The notes: generated from the sequence alone by a model not told the origin. Positions 11,222 through 21,749 are shown, counted from the first letter of the stretch. The stretch is DNA of 64,000 bases from Euborellia annulipes (GCA_023213315.1 JAKCPI010002967.1:124001-188000); one strand, 5' to 3'. A program made the numbers and translations.

Positions 11222-11350
11222 GGGGGGTGGGGGGGGAAGAAAATCGAAGAAAAATAGGGGGGGGGGGGTGGATTGGTTTCAATTTAGGAAAATGAATGAA
11301 AAAAAAAAATAAGGGGGGGGGGTTTAGGGGGGGTATTTTGGGGGGGGGTT
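11171..11350 (+). repeat. G-homopolymer and G-rich tract
   Basis: A pure run of 47 G (11174-11220) is followed by further runs of 6 to 11 G separated by short A/T spacers out to about 11348. On a transcript or single strand it could form G-quadruplexes. The run length may not be exact because homopolymers are prone to sequencing error. The glycine-rich open frame across it is an artefact. Confidence 0.85.
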
Positions 11351-13187
11351 AAAGTATTTAAAGATTAGCATTTTCTGGATTGATAAATGCAAACAAAGGA
11401 AAAATTCCAAGTTTATCATTTATACAGGAAGTTCTTAAAAAAAGAGTTGACTTAATATTTTAATCTTAGTAAGTATCAAATTTCATCTTTCGTGAAAATT
11501 TCTTTGACACCTTTGCAACTTCACTCATATTAAATTTAATTACATAATTAATATTTTTTAATGGTAGGTATTGATATACCTATAACTTTTTTTTTATAGA
11601 TAATTTTATTGTGGTTTTCTGCATATAAGGCCATTTGATCTGTACATACATTTCTACCTAAATAGGCCATAAATGACGGTAATCTTTTACCCCTAAAACT
11701 ATGTTCAGTCATGAAAAGCCGATTTTTATCTTGGCGCAGAATCCTGTTTATACAAACCCAAGGCCATTTTAATTTATTCGTCTTATTTTCAATAAAGTAG
11801 CTCATTCTGAGGCAAGCAAACGCAGTGTGGCCGAAACCGTTTGGTCTTTTAAATAAAAAAAAATTTCATAAAGTTCGTGTTAGGATATTTCTCAGTGTTG
11901 GGGTGGTTGAGGGGGAAGGGTCGGCAAAAGAGTCCACTGCCTAAATCCGCATTTTTTTAATTTCATTTTGATTTTGTGAACCACTTTTCCAATTTTGCCG
12001 ACCCCTGATATCTGCCGTCCGGGCACATGCCTCCACTGCACCCCCCTAGATCCGGCACTGAAATCTTCCCCGTTGCCAGGCCCTCCGTCCCCTTAAATTT
12101 TTATTGATATAAAGTATTCCAATAGCTGTCGGGATAATCAATTACAAATTTAAAGAAAATTTGAAAAAATAAGTCTTGGGCTTGAAATATATTTCTTATT
12201 TGCCCAATAAAACGAGATGTCCATGACAAATCTTAACCATATTTTCCACCAACCAATAAATTTGTCAAAAGATATCAACTCGCCTCGACCCTAATTTTGA
12301 ATCTTTTGAATGAATATATAGCTAATGTAAAATATTTAAAATCACACTTAGCTAATTTCCCATTATTAATTTCTTTTTAAATATCTCTGAGCTTTTATAT
12401 AAGAGATTCGTTTTCATTTTAGGTAATCTTTTAAATTTCCTGACCATGAGTTTTTTTTTTTTTTTAATGGGAGCTCTTGTATTCTCGTAAAAACATTCGA
12501 CCTCCAGATTCTGTTAGTTAAGTGTTCTTCGAGGATCTTGGGATATGTTACAACCATTTTTGGAATGTTGTTTGTCTGAATAAATAAATCTTGTTAATTA
12601 ATAAACATAACTAAATCAAATTTCATATTCAATGATCAAAAAAAGCAATGAAAAAATAAATTTATAAGTAGGTTAAAATTCATTTGAATGACTCTGAGTC
12701 ACAATTTTTTTAGAATTAGCATTTGATAAGAAATTATCATAATACAATACATTCCCAAAAATAAGATCTCATCCAACTCTGAAAAATTCTCAATTATTTA
12801 AGTTAGGGTTTTCTAAGAAAGCTCAACTGTAATCTAACAGCTTTAGTTCCGCACGCTAGGAAACCACTGAAATAATTGTGAAATTTAATTTTATCTTCTC
12901 TTTTGTGAGGCATTTACTTTGAAATTACTTGACACATTTTGGTCAATTACAATGTAGATTGCTTCTTTAGATGGAGTCCCCCCCCCCTTGCCCAAGCAGA
13001 CTGCGCAACAAATTTTTAATAAACCTCTCGATTCTGTCTTCACGAGTCATAGATTATTATTCAACAATATTATGAGTCAGTGGCTTAATGTTTGGATTTA
13101 TTTTAAACATTCCATAAAACCTCTAAAGAATATTGCTTAAGTCAGGAGTATTCCTTAAAAAATATTCATAACCCTTCCCTCTGAAGG
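11350..13187. other. Mostly unannotated; possible MITE end near 12000-12061
   Basis: TGATATCTGCCG followed by GGGCACATGC and TAGATCCGGCACTG at 12005-12061 matches the right end of the MITE at 63543-63723, but no left end was located. Otherwise no gene-like sequence is seen. Confidence 0.4.
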
Positions 13188-14052
13188 AAATTCTCGGCCA
13201 AAAAGTACTAGTATTTTACTGGAGTACTTTTTCAGTTTTTTCGATTTTCTTATAATTCACTCCAACGATTTTGATGAAAATTTAAAAAAATCTGGTGTGA
13301 CTGGTCGCACAGCACCCAACTTTCTCTTGCACTCGGTAATCGAAAGTTGTGTTCTGTGCTTGTCACACCAGATTTTTGGTGTCGACATATATTTAGTTTC
13401 CGACAGTAGGGTACATTCGAATTTCAAGATGTAAAATTTATAAGATGGGAAAATATTTACCAGGTATATTTTGTTACCATGGCAATCATTTCTCCTGTTC
13501 CCTATAAAGTACAAGAGTAAAGTGTGCTTTGAAACAATTTTCAGTGCAAATGAGAATATACATTTTAAAGAGCATCTAAAAAATAATTGATTTTTGAATT
13601 TTAATCAAAATCATTGGAGCGGATTTTGAGAAAATCGGAAAAAACTGAAAAAATGCATCAGTAAAGGACTAGAACTTTTTAGTCGATTTTGGTTAAAAGC
13701 TTATTTTCACGCCTCAGAGGGATGCCTAACTTTGATATAAAATTTCAACCTCCTAGCTCAATTCGTTCAAGCTTTAAATTGAACAGACACACAAATATAC
13801 AGACACACAGACAGACCATGTAGCGAAAATCACTATTTTGGGCTCAGGGGACTTCAAAACGTGTATATCCTTCAAAATCTCGACATCGAATTTTTGACAT
13901 GAATCCAAATAGTTTTTCTCTATATATAGGCCTATATATATAATAATAATATGTATAGGTAAGAGAAAGTAAAAATCTATTATTTTTTAGATGCCTTTTA
14001 AAATGTATATTCTCATTTTGCTTTTGAAATCATAACGTTATGAAGACCACCT
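13188..14052 (+). repeat. Family H host copy split by another family H insertion
   Basis: 13188-13282 (AAAGTACTAGTATTTTACTG, CTCCAACGATTTTGATG) and 13976-14052 (TCTATTATTTTTTAGATGCC, AATGTATATTCTCATTTTG) are consecutive pieces of one plus-strand copy. A minus-strand copy (13283-13975) sits between them at an A-tract. Confidence 0.85.
13283..13975 (-). repeat. Family H element, complete nested copy
   Basis: A complete copy with defined ends because the target is known. One end is AAAAAAATCTGGTGTGAC with its hairpin partner near 13361-13376; the other ends TAAGAGAAAGTAAAAA. No open frame is conserved. The centre has CAGACACACAGACAG. Insertion is into a run of A (T on the element strand), and no duplication beyond the ambiguous A-tract is visible. 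Confidence 0.9.
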
Positions 14053-14057
14053 TACTT

Positions 14058-14249
14058 TTTTTTTTAAACACACTTTTTTCCCACTCACACTTACACACAC
14101 ATACGCAGCTTTTTTTGGCAACTCAGGCCATATAAGACTTTGACGATATCCGTTATTGATTAATATACATATTGGGGGTCCAGGCATTCTTTTTTAAGCT
14201 GATAACTTGCGACTTTTGGTATACGAGGTTAGCACGTTATCCCCTAGAC
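14058..14249 (-). repeat. Family S SINE, internally deleted
   Basis: Tail and body are intact up to AGGCATTCTTTTTTAAG, after which the palindrome and part of the head are missing. The head resumes with CGACTTTTGGTATACGAGG. The hAT-like MITE at 14250 inserted into its head. Confidence 0.8.
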
Positions 14250-14574
14250 CAGAGTTTTCCAAACTGTGAGGCGCGCCTCCCTAGGGAGGCGCGGACTAGT
14301 CTAAGGGGAGGCGCGAATATTGGCCACCAAGATCAATTTTCCAAATGATTGCTAGTTTTATAAATAAAATAATTAAATTTAGAAGATTCTGGGACGGAGG
14401 TTTTCCTTAATTAAAAAATATGAATAAATAAAAAAAATATTTTTATATAAATTTATATTTTTTAGTATTAAAAATTTTTGTTTTTGTATTATTTTATTAA
14501 ATGTGTGGGGTAGGGGGCGTCATACGATTAAATATTTTTAAGGGAGGCGTTGTAACAAAGTTTGGAAACCACTG
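14250..14574. mobile_element. hAT-like MITE, copy in duplicated block A (left)
   Basis: The ends CAGAGTTTTCCAAACT and AAGTTTGGAAACCACTG are imperfect inverted repeats of the CAGTGGTTnnCAAACT type known from hAT elements. The flanking octamers CCCTAGAC and GCCTAGAG agree at six of eight bases, consistent with an 8-bp target duplication. The interior holds the short palindrome GCGCGCCTCCCTAGGGAGGC. No coding sequence. Confidence 0.75.
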
Positions 14575-14683
14575 GCCTAGAGAAAGACTCATTCTAGAAA
14601 ATTATCCTATGTGTAAAACCCAAAGGCGGATCTAGGGAAGTTTCAAGCTCGCCGAAGGCGATAACATTGTTAATTATTTTATT

Positions 14684-15195
14684 TATTAAGATTGGATTTC
14701 AAATGGCTTAAATAAGAATGCCTGGACCCCAACATATAAATATTCTTTTTTTTTTTTTTTAATCTGCCCGTCTAGCCAACTGCCATTGGGCTAAAATTTT
14801 TACAAAATATAGACCTACATATCGTCGCTTGCATCACGTAGTGACGTATCTCAAAAAAATTAAAAATTGAGATACACGGGTATGGCTGTGTCCTGGCGTT
14901 CTTTACATTATTACAAAGTGACGAATCTGTATTTCCATGTTTTTTCGTATTATTTAGGTTTTTTGGTTTTGCGTATCTATACACTTAATATAACAACACG
15001 AACAGCTCTCCTGAAAAATGATAGAAATTGAGATACGCCACTACGTGTTTCAGACGACGATATATCAAAATAATATAAACAAAACAATATTAATAATATA
15101 TATATTATTGTTATCGTAAAAAGTCTTATAAGGCCTAAGTTGCCGAAAAGACTGTGTGAATGTGTGTGTTAATGTGAGAGTTGTTAAAAAAAAAA
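14684..15195 (+). repeat. Family S SINE (plus strand), split by an insertion
   Basis: TTTCAAATGGCTTAAATAAG and AATGCCTGGACCCC belong to the SINE body. The remainder (TTGCCGAAAAGACTGTGTG and the A-rich tail) resumes at about 15109. The equivalent SINE at 40335-40495 is uninterrupted. Confidence 0.8.
14747..15108. mobile_element. Insertion absent from the duplicated block
   Basis: It begins with a T tract and AATCTGCCCGTCTAGCC, a head also seen at 6850. Its interior is bounded by inverted repeats (ATATCGTCG with CACGTAGTG at 14820-14845, and the complementary CACTACGTG with CGACGATAT at 15038-15063). It is probably a MITE within a retroposon. Block B lacks it, so it is younger than the duplication. 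Confidence 0.65.
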
Positions 15196-15514
15196 AAAAA
15201 TTGGATTAGGGGTTGAAAAATTGAAAAAAATGTTTTTAAAATTTTTTTTTAGCTAAATCGAAGCCAAATAAATAGAAAACATTCAAAAAATAGCGTTGAT
15301 TATTATTTTATAATATTAAGGGATGAGATGAAGGGTTGATTATTTAAGAAAGGCCTTGGAATATTCCAAATCACTTGTTGACATTCTTTTACAGCTCTAA
15401 ATATAGTTAGATTAGAGCAAAAGGTATTTTTTTACTTTTAATAAAAAGGGAATTGTTATTTTCATCTATTTATTCCTATAATAAGAGAGAAGAGACAAGT
15501 TTATCTCGTTCAGT

Positions 15515-15655
15515 CGAGAGCGTGGCCTGCTGGCAGGCGCTGCTATCTTTTTTGTGTTTAAAGTGAATCAAAGTGAATAATTGATATAGTGTAACCCACC
15601 CTGACCTCACCGTCAGCCAACACACCCTCTTGAGAGTCTTATTAAAGGTAATTAT
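15515..15655 (+). promoter_or_regulatory. Candidate alternative first exon or promoter (copy A)
   Basis: A GC-richer stretch begins with the initiator-like CGTTCAGTCG and runs to TTATTAAAG/GTAATT, a good donor site. It contains no long open frame. A close copy lies at 40778-40916 in duplicated block B with the donor preserved. It could be a real upstream exon that was duplicated or a promoter carried by a transposable element. Confidence 0.3.
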
Positions 15656-15837
15656 TATACATTTTATCGATGAAAAAAAAAATGATAGAAACAAATAATT
15701 TGACTGCGAAAAACGATTCTTTTGAATATGAAATTAAATATTTTGTATTTCACTAAGGGTAGAGGGAGAATATAATCTGTTGAAAGGGGGAGGGGGAGTG
15801 TAGGTGTCATTGAAAACAAAATTAGTTTTTTATTTTT

Positions 15838-15890
15838 TTTTTTTAAATACTCACACTTTTTTCTCATTCACACTCAACACTCACACACAC
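15838..15890 (-). repeat. Family S SINE, tail fragment
   Basis: Only the A-rich tail and the GTGTGAGTGTTGAGTGTG motif remain. Block B has the whole SINE at this point. Confidence 0.7.
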
Positions 15891-16508
15891 ATTCTTTCTC
15901 TTTCTATGTGGCCTATATTTTTGTAAATCAAATTTCCTTATTATACTTTTACACAGGGGTGGATTAAGGATTGAAAATTAAAATAAAATAATTTCAAATT
16001 AAAATTAAAATAATTATTTATAAATGTATTCAAATTATTTTTAGAGTAATTTCGCGGTGAAGGCTCGCATTTCCTTAAAGGGGAGGGGGGGGGGGGGCTA
16101 TGAAGGCATTAACCAGGGGGGTTAATGCCCCATCCCCTATAATGCACAAAGATATTAATGTTTTTTAATACTTTTACTAAAAAATAAGTGCATTCCGTTT
16201 GAGTTAAAAAAAAAATTAAATTATGTTCAATATTTAGCAAATAGTATAGTAGGATAGAAACATTTTAATGTTATTCTAAAATTTCTTATTACTGGGGCGG
16301 AATTAATTTTTGAAGATTTCGAAACTCTCATAAACAGATAATAATAACACTGGGTAACTTAGGAACCCATCGAATCCCTTGCAGAATTTTGTAGGGATTT
16401 TTTTCATTAGGTAGAAAAGTAAGATATGATTAGTCCACTTAGAATTTTCGTGGGGTGAGTTACCGCATCTTTTTGTATATAGAACTAATCTCAATTCGGA
16501 TTTGAATT

Positions 16509-16785
16509 TTTACTTTCTCTTACCCATATGTATAAGTTAATATACATATATATAGAGAGAAAGTATTGGATTCATGTCAAAAATTCGATGTCGAGATTTT
16601 GATGGATATACACGTTTTGAGGTCCCCTGAATTCAAAAAAATGGTTTTTGCGACATGGTCTGTCTGTGTGTCTGTTTGGGTTCAATTTAAAGCATGAAGG
16701 AATTGAACTAGGAGGTTGAAATTTTATATTAAAATTAAACACCCCCCCTAGGGGGTGAAAATAAGATTTGAGAAAAATATTTTTC
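16509..16785 (+). repeat. Family H element, left half
   Basis: It runs from the terminal palindrome (ACTTTCTCTTACCC) through AAAATTCGATGTCGAGA, TCTGTCTGTGTGTCTG and TTGAAATTTTATATT to GAAAATAAGATTTGAG. There it is cut by the family R element. Confidence 0.85.
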
Positions 16786-17000
16786 TTCAGGAATGAAAGT
16801 TAGAAGAAAACGCAACCAGAATGTTTTCTTTAAAAATATATTTTAACAGCTGACGTTTCGGCTTTGGTCAAAGCCATCCTCTGAGCTGTTAGTGGTCATC
16901 CGAGGATGGCTTTTACCAAGGCCGAAACGTAAGCTGTTGAAATATATTTTTAAATAAAAAATTCTGGTTGCGTTTTCTTCTAACTTTCATTCCTAATACA
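16786..17000. repeat. Family R locus R3: inverted hammerhead-like pair
   Basis: The arms AGTTAGAAGAAAACGCAACC and their complement at about 16970-16995 enclose a minus-strand motif (16848-16893) and a plus-strand one (16898-16938). In the minus copy helix II is GGCTTT/AAAGCC and helix I AACAGCT/AGCTGTT, all perfect pairs. The core reads CAGAGGA in one and CCGAGGA in the other instead of CTGANGA, and GAAACGTA in the plus copy. The GGTTGC tail matches the family's GGCTGC. Confidence 0.65.
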
Positions 17001-17031
17001 AATTCCACCAGCCATAAAATACCCTTACACC

Positions 17032-17245
17032 AGCGTTTTCCAAACTGTGAGGCGCGGCTCCCTAGGGAGGCGCGGTCTAGTCTGAGAGGCGCGAATATTG
17101 GCCCCCAGAACCAATTTTCCAAATTATTGCTAGTTTTAATATAAATATGAATAAATAAAAAAATATATTAAAAATGGGGGGGGGGCGTCGTAAGATTAAT
17201 TATTTTTAAGGGGGGGGTGGTAACATAAAGTTTGGAAACACCGAC
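17032..17245. mobile_element. hAT-like MITE, right boundary of block A
   Basis: Starts CAGCGTTTTCCAAACTGTG and ends AAAGTTTGGAAACACCG, the same family as 14250-14574, with an internal deletion and a G-rich patch. Confidence 0.7.
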
Positions 17246-19179
17246 CTAGAACAAACCCGGGGGGTCCCCACCTTAATAAAAATTATAAAACAAAAAATTT
17301 TTTAGAGGCCCTTTAAAAAAGGATATAAAAAAATTTTTAGAGAAAAATTTTTTATTTTATAGTATTTTCAAATTCATTTTTCGGCTCTTCCTTCCATAGA
17401 GCCAATGTTACATTCCGTTGGGGATTTGCATGTAAATTTCGATTCAAAAGGGGTCTCCTTTGGAACTTTTTATTTCAAGTTATTTTGATTAAATTGAATA
17501 AGAAATTATTTTAATATATTTTTTATTATTGACATTAATATATGATTTGAATTGGGTGGTCATTTTCGTCGTTAGCTGTTAGCAGCGCCTGCAACGCCCT
17601 CACTTCCCACGAACTAACTTCCATTGTCGTGTCAGTGTGTTAGAATTATTCGAGTGTTTTATATAGTTTAATTTTAATATTTTTATTTTAAGTGTTTAAT
17701 TCGTTTTTATTTTAAGTGTTTAATATTCATTCGTACATAAATTTGTTCCTGAATTTAACCAAGAAACGCTTTATCAGCAATTATGTCTTAGATAATTCTT
17801 TCAAGGTAAATAAAATAATTTTCATTATTTGAATGTTTGACAGACAATACTAAATTAATATTAACCTCCATATTTAGGAAAGGTGTACAGGTGTATCATC
17901 TCCATATTTATTTATCCCGAACACACCATCAAGTATTATATAGGCCTACAACTATTTACAATTATCAAAAATAATATAAACACTTTTTTTTCTAAATCCT
18001 TATCATTTAAACATCTTTTTCATATGATGTGATTCATTCGAAATATTCTATAGCTATTAACTTTTTGAATCTGGAAAAGATGTGGCAAGGAATTATCAAA
18101 TAATTTATTCTTTTTTGTATTATATTACTATAAAACGCATTCAGGTCTTTCTAGAGAGGGAGGGATTTGCAATCCCTAGGCTTCTGAAGAATCCGTCTTA
18201 AATATAAACCTACTTGAACCAAAGCGTACACTGAGACTTTGGCTGGATTATATCCATACCCTGTCTATGTATTGCTATGGAGTAAAGTAAATACAAAATT
18301 TGATTGTTTATTTGCGGGGAGGGAGGAGAGAGAGATTGTCCCCTTCCCTCGTTGAATACTCTCATTACCCTTTCATCGTTGAGGCAAGGCTCTTCACCTC
18401 GACTATAATTTCGACCATTGATAGCAATAATGGCAAGCGTCCCGCATTGTTAATACAATGGATCAGCTAGTTCTTATTTCAAGCAGCTCTCCAATTATAA
18501 CCACTTAATTTGGATACAGATTCTGGATAGTCTCGGGATCCATCCCCTGGCCTCAGTCATTGTCATCTTTAGTAAAGAAGCATTATACTGTATAATATAA
18601 AGTAGGACCCTGGCAATTTCTATTCTTGTGAAGAATATTAAAAAAAGTAGATTTATACAATATCTGGATAAAAGTTGTAGCTAAATAAAAAGCAACTAGC
18701 TGCTTTTCTCCCTTCATCCTGCTACTCATCAAGAATATTAAACCTTATATTTTATTGTAACAAATGGGTTATTAACATTCAAAAAATTTCTAGGCTCCGT
18801 TGCTATAAAAACGCCAGTGATTGAATTTGAAAGTTTCTCTTGGCAAAAAACCAATCGAGAATTTATTGGACTATATTTTCCTCTCAACAAGAAATGCATT
18901 TATTTTAGATTGTTTTTAACCAAAGCCCGTTAAAGGGTCTCGTTTAATTTGAATAGATAGTATTTCACGGTCAATAACATTTGATTTCAATTATAAACAA
19001 ACAAATAAAATTATTACAAACCTTCTAATTATCTCCTAAATAAAAAAAAATGAGGAAGAATAAGTTATCTTCTCAGTTCAAGCTGAAAAAAAAACTGATA
19101 ATTGCTTACGTAATAATTTATGATATTTTAAAGAATGTAGGCGATTGCAGTATTGTGTAGGTGAAGACTGGGTTTGTTA
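17246..19179. other. Upstream region before the paxillin promoter
   Basis: 17380-17470 belongs to a small repeat also seen at 28440-28510, 28895-28980 and 45340-45420 (TTCGATTCAAAAGGGG and CCTTTGGAACTTTTT). 17560-17816 is a GC-richer candidate exon listed separately. The rest shows nothing recognisable. Confidence 0.45.
17560..17816 (+). promoter_or_regulatory. Candidate upstream non-coding first exon
   Basis: The start of the segment (TAGCAGCGCCTGCAACGCCC) is GC-rich. TCAGTGTG at 17631-17638 is initiator-like, and the sequence ends TTTCAAG/GTAAAT, a good donor. There is no ATG-led frame of note (ATGTCTTAG at 17782). It could be an alternative non-coding first exon of paxillin, 2 kb upstream. 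Motif-based inference only. Confidence 0.3.
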
Positions 19180-19349
19180 TCTACCTGTTCGGAAGCGGCA
19201 ACGTCCTCGAGTTAGGGAGGGCGTGGGACGTTCGCAGACCAAGTCTGCAAAAGCACGTTGGATGCCAGTTCAGTCAGTCAGTCGTCGATCAGTGATCAGT
19301 GCTGTTTAGGCGAAGACAAGATTCCGGAAATATCTTGAGTACCTGAGAT
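19180..19349 (+). promoter_or_regulatory. Putative paxillin promoter with TCAGT initiator cluster
   Basis: This stretch is markedly richer in G and C than its surroundings. It holds five TCAGT pentamers (19270-19274, 19274-19278, 19278-19282, 19289-19293, 19296-19300), which match the arthropod Pol II initiator core. No TATA box is seen at a fixed distance. The last upstream ATG (19262) lies before the cluster, and no ATG follows until the paxillin start at 19620, so a transcript starting near 19272-19298 would have a leader of about 320-350 nt free of AUG. The initiator reading is inference from motif and context; a spliced upstream non-coding exon is an alternative. Confidence 0.5.
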
Positions 19350-19619
19350 TGACAGTTTTCGTTGACAGTTTATTGGATTCGACTCCAAGACAAGATAGTG
19401 ACTATCAGTCTCACCTCGGAGGCCGTCGTCGGGTACGACGTCATCGCGGTGCTCTATTTCCGTCGCTGGTCGTGCGGCCAGAGAGCCGCCGGCCGCCACT
19501 GTCGTCAGTCTTGTTTATTTCTTTCTTTGCGCCTCTGAGAATTATTATAATCTTGTGTTATTACCATAAGTGGAGTGTTGTTGTTATTGTTTTGTTAGGA
19601 GTGTGTTGTCATTTCAATC
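19298..19619 (+). other. Putative paxillin 5' untranslated leader
   Basis: The segment between the TCAGT cluster and the start codon has no ATG in any frame. A stop (TAG, 19596-19598) lies in frame upstream of the start. An open frame from 19349 to 19720 overlaps it but opens with TTG and runs through the donor site, so it is not taken as a gene. GC-rich CGTCGTC-type runs at 19420-19500 are typical of a leader or promoter-proximal region. The left edge is uncertain. Confidence 0.45.
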
Positions 19620-19689
19620 ATGGACCGTCGTGGCTATTATATGGTGCAGGGCACCCTTATGACTCAGCGGGAATGGGATCGTCATCTTG
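19620..19689 (+). CDS. Pax: Paxillin, coding exon 1 (alternative N-terminus leading into LD1)
   Basis: This exon encodes residues 1-23 plus the first base of codon 24 (begins MDRRGYYMVQG, ends EWDRHL). The ATG is the first after the putative initiator, has A at -3 and G at +4, and has an in-frame TAG 22 bases upstream. The donor is CTTG/GTATGG. Phase 1 joins exactly to the acceptor at 33432 and rebuilds LDALLADL, so the exon supplies the leading leucine of LD1. Canonical paxillins begin MDDLDALLADL; here a longer tail without obvious domain replaces MDD. The splice position inside LD1 plus the frame match make the exon convincing. Whether it is the main or an alternative first exon is open. 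Confidence 0.75.
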
Positions 19690-19947
19690 GTATGGATTTA
19701 TAATTACTCATTATAAATAAAAAAAAAATTAACCCACTAGTTAAGGTATTTAATTCCTAGAATTGATTTAGATTTTCTTGCTATTGAATATACGCTGACT
19801 AATTCACCCATGTCTAGGAGAATGTGCCAAATGTCATGAAAACATAGATTAATCGAATCCCATTCAGAAGTAAAAATTTTTTAAAACAAATACTTTATTT
19901 TTTTTCTTTAACGATTTAAGATTGGTTGTTGTAAATTTCTTTTAATT

Positions 19948-20183
19948 TTTTTTTTAACACACTTTTTTCCCACACCTCACACACACAGTCTTCTAGGCAA
20001 CTTAGGCCATATAAGACTTACTTGTATTTAATAATATACTATATATTGGGGGTCCAGGGATATTTATTTAAGCCATTTGGTATCCAACTGGCTTAAATAA
20101 AATCATCGGACTGCCTGGGATCCGAACCCGCGACCCTTACTATAGAAGGCCAGCACACTACCAAATACATCAAAGTCCGAGAG
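19948..20183 (-). repeat. Family S SINE, full length
   Basis: The head reads CTCTCGGACTTTGATGTATT on the minus strand, somewhat decayed, with GGGTTCGGATCCC as B box region. The palindrome, body and tail are present. It lies 260 bases after paxillin exon 1, in antisense orientation, head to tail with the next SINE. Confidence 0.85.
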
Positions 20184-20187
20184 CAAT

Positions 20188-20440
20188 CTTTTTTGTTTTT
20201 TAAACACTCACAATTTTTTCCATTCACACTCACACACAGTCTTTTCGGCACTTAGCCCATATAAGACTTTTTACGATACTCAGTATTTTAGTAATTATCT
20301 ATTGGGGGTTCAGGCATTCTTACTTAAGCATTTGGTATCCAAATGGCTTAGATAAAATCATCAGACTGCCTAGGATCCAAACCAGAGACCCTTGGTATAC
20401 AAGCAAGGCGCGCTACCAATTTCGCCAAGGCCCGAGATCA
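20188..20440 (-). repeat. Family S SINE, full length
   Basis: A second copy immediately follows the first in the same orientation. It is more diverged: the B box region reads CTGGTTTGGATCC and the palindrome arm has changed (CATTTGG and CCAAATGG still pair). Confidence 0.85.
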
Positions 20441-21304
20441 ATCATTTAATTATTAATAATAAAAAGAAATTTGTTAAACTTCTCTAGATGTTTCAATTTC
20501 ATAAATATAGACTCACACTTTGTTTTTAATAATCATACTTATTTTTTTGTTGAAGATTTCTGTGTCCCGGAAAAGAATTTGTATTCGAATATTCTCGTTG
20601 CTGAAATTTGTCTTAATTTTTTCCAAGTGTTGGCGGATTATCAGTTGAAAAACATTTTCCTATATATCAAACAAAAAAAAAAAGTTTTCACAGTGAGATT
20701 CAATTTGTGTTACTAGGTGTTCTCCCCTCCTGATTAGCTCAAGTATACACCTCCCTCTTCTCAATAAAAACGGAAGGAAAAATTAATTTTTCATTTTAAT
20801 AAAAAAATAAAGCAAGGTCGAAAATGACTTCCAAGAGAAGGGGAAAAAAGAAAATCATTTTTTTTTTAACTTAGAAGGCTTATAGAATTAAACTTAATTT
20901 ATCTAAATTGTTGTATAATCACCAACTTGTTAAGTAAATACATCCATGAATGAGTTCACTTTATTTTCTTGGCCTTGAATTAAAAATAAAATTTAATTAG
21001 ATAAAATATACAATATTATCAATAAATTATATTTTTTTCTTATAAAAATAATAATAATTGAATTTTTAATTCAAGATTAACCGATGGGTCTTTTGTAGGA
21101 AAGACTAGCAATCGAAATTTTATTCTGACTCAAAAAATTCGAGCCATTCTGATTGATTTTGTTAATTTATAAACCCTGTCTTGTTTACTTGATGCATTGA
21201 AACAAAATTCGTATTAATTGCAATCAGCAAACATGTTAATGCCAGATCGGGATAATAGAGAAACGCTTTTTCATTAAATTTATTAAATTAGCTGTCGTTA
21301 CTTT
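20441..21304. other. Intron 1, AT-rich, nothing recognised
   Basis: Short open frames only, for example 20471-20716, with no similarity recognised and codon composition like the surrounding DNA. Confidence 0.45.
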
Positions 21305-21588
21305 TTTTAGAAAAAATCCGATATGACTGACAGCCTAACACTCAAATGACGTGCTGTCAACCCAGATTTTTTGTATCTAGATATATTTGGTTAACCGATA
21401 GTTAGTATACCGATAGTATATTAAAACCCAAGAGGGAAAATTTAAAATCTCTCTTACGAAAATATTTATTTTCTTACCATGGCAACCATCTTTTGATAGA
21501 AAAGAAGAGTAAAATGGGCTGTAAAAATTTGGGAGGAATATTAGAATTAAATAAATTTTAACCAAAATCATTAGACTGGATTAAAAAA

Positions 21589-21628
<40 letters not shown>

Positions 21629-21742
21629 AAAAAAAAACGGAATTACAATCAAAAAGTACATCAGTAAAGTCTTTGTCTAATTTATTTAAAAGCTTAGTTT
21701 TGCGTGTCAGGGAGAGTAGTACCCTTACTTAAATATAAAATT
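21305..21742 (-). repeat. Family H element with a 39-base G tract
   Basis: A decayed copy: the terminal hairpin is recognisable (AAAAAATCCGATATGAC; CAACCCAGATTTTTT). Its middle holds 39 consecutive G at 21589-21627 followed by A, where other copies have GAGCGAATTTTGAGAAAATCG. The left end (AGAGAAAGTA) is missing. Confidence 0.75.
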
Positions 21743-21749
21743 GAGAAGG

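Larger units (their letters stand above)
14575..17031 (+). repeat. Duplicated block A (partner at about 40.19-43.58 kb)
   Basis: This block and the one near 40.19-43.58 kb share the same order of parts: remnant of a plus-strand SINE, 500-700 bases of otherwise single-copy DNA, a SINE tail, a further 600 single-copy bases, a family H copy, a family R locus, then the hAT-like MITE. Both are bounded by that MITE. Block A has an extra insertion (14747-15108); block B has an extra foldback (41321-42355) and a longer SINE. They are direct repeats about 26 kb apart, with paxillin exons 1 and 2 lying between them. Confidence 0.85.

Noticed and set aside
11008..11295. Glycine-rich open frame
   Set aside because: It is created by the G homopolymer; the rest has no protein character.
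13283..13514. Open frames of 60-100 codons inside family H copies (also near 23556, 25316, 25988, 27701, 44621, 47807)
   Set aside because: They are not conserved in frame between copies, contain microsatellite-derived residues and start at arbitrary points.
19349..19720. Open frame of 123 codons over the paxillin leader and exon 1
   Set aside because: It opens with TTG rather than ATG, reads through the exon 1 donor site and has no recognisable content. The shorter ATG frame at 19620 splices in frame to LD1.
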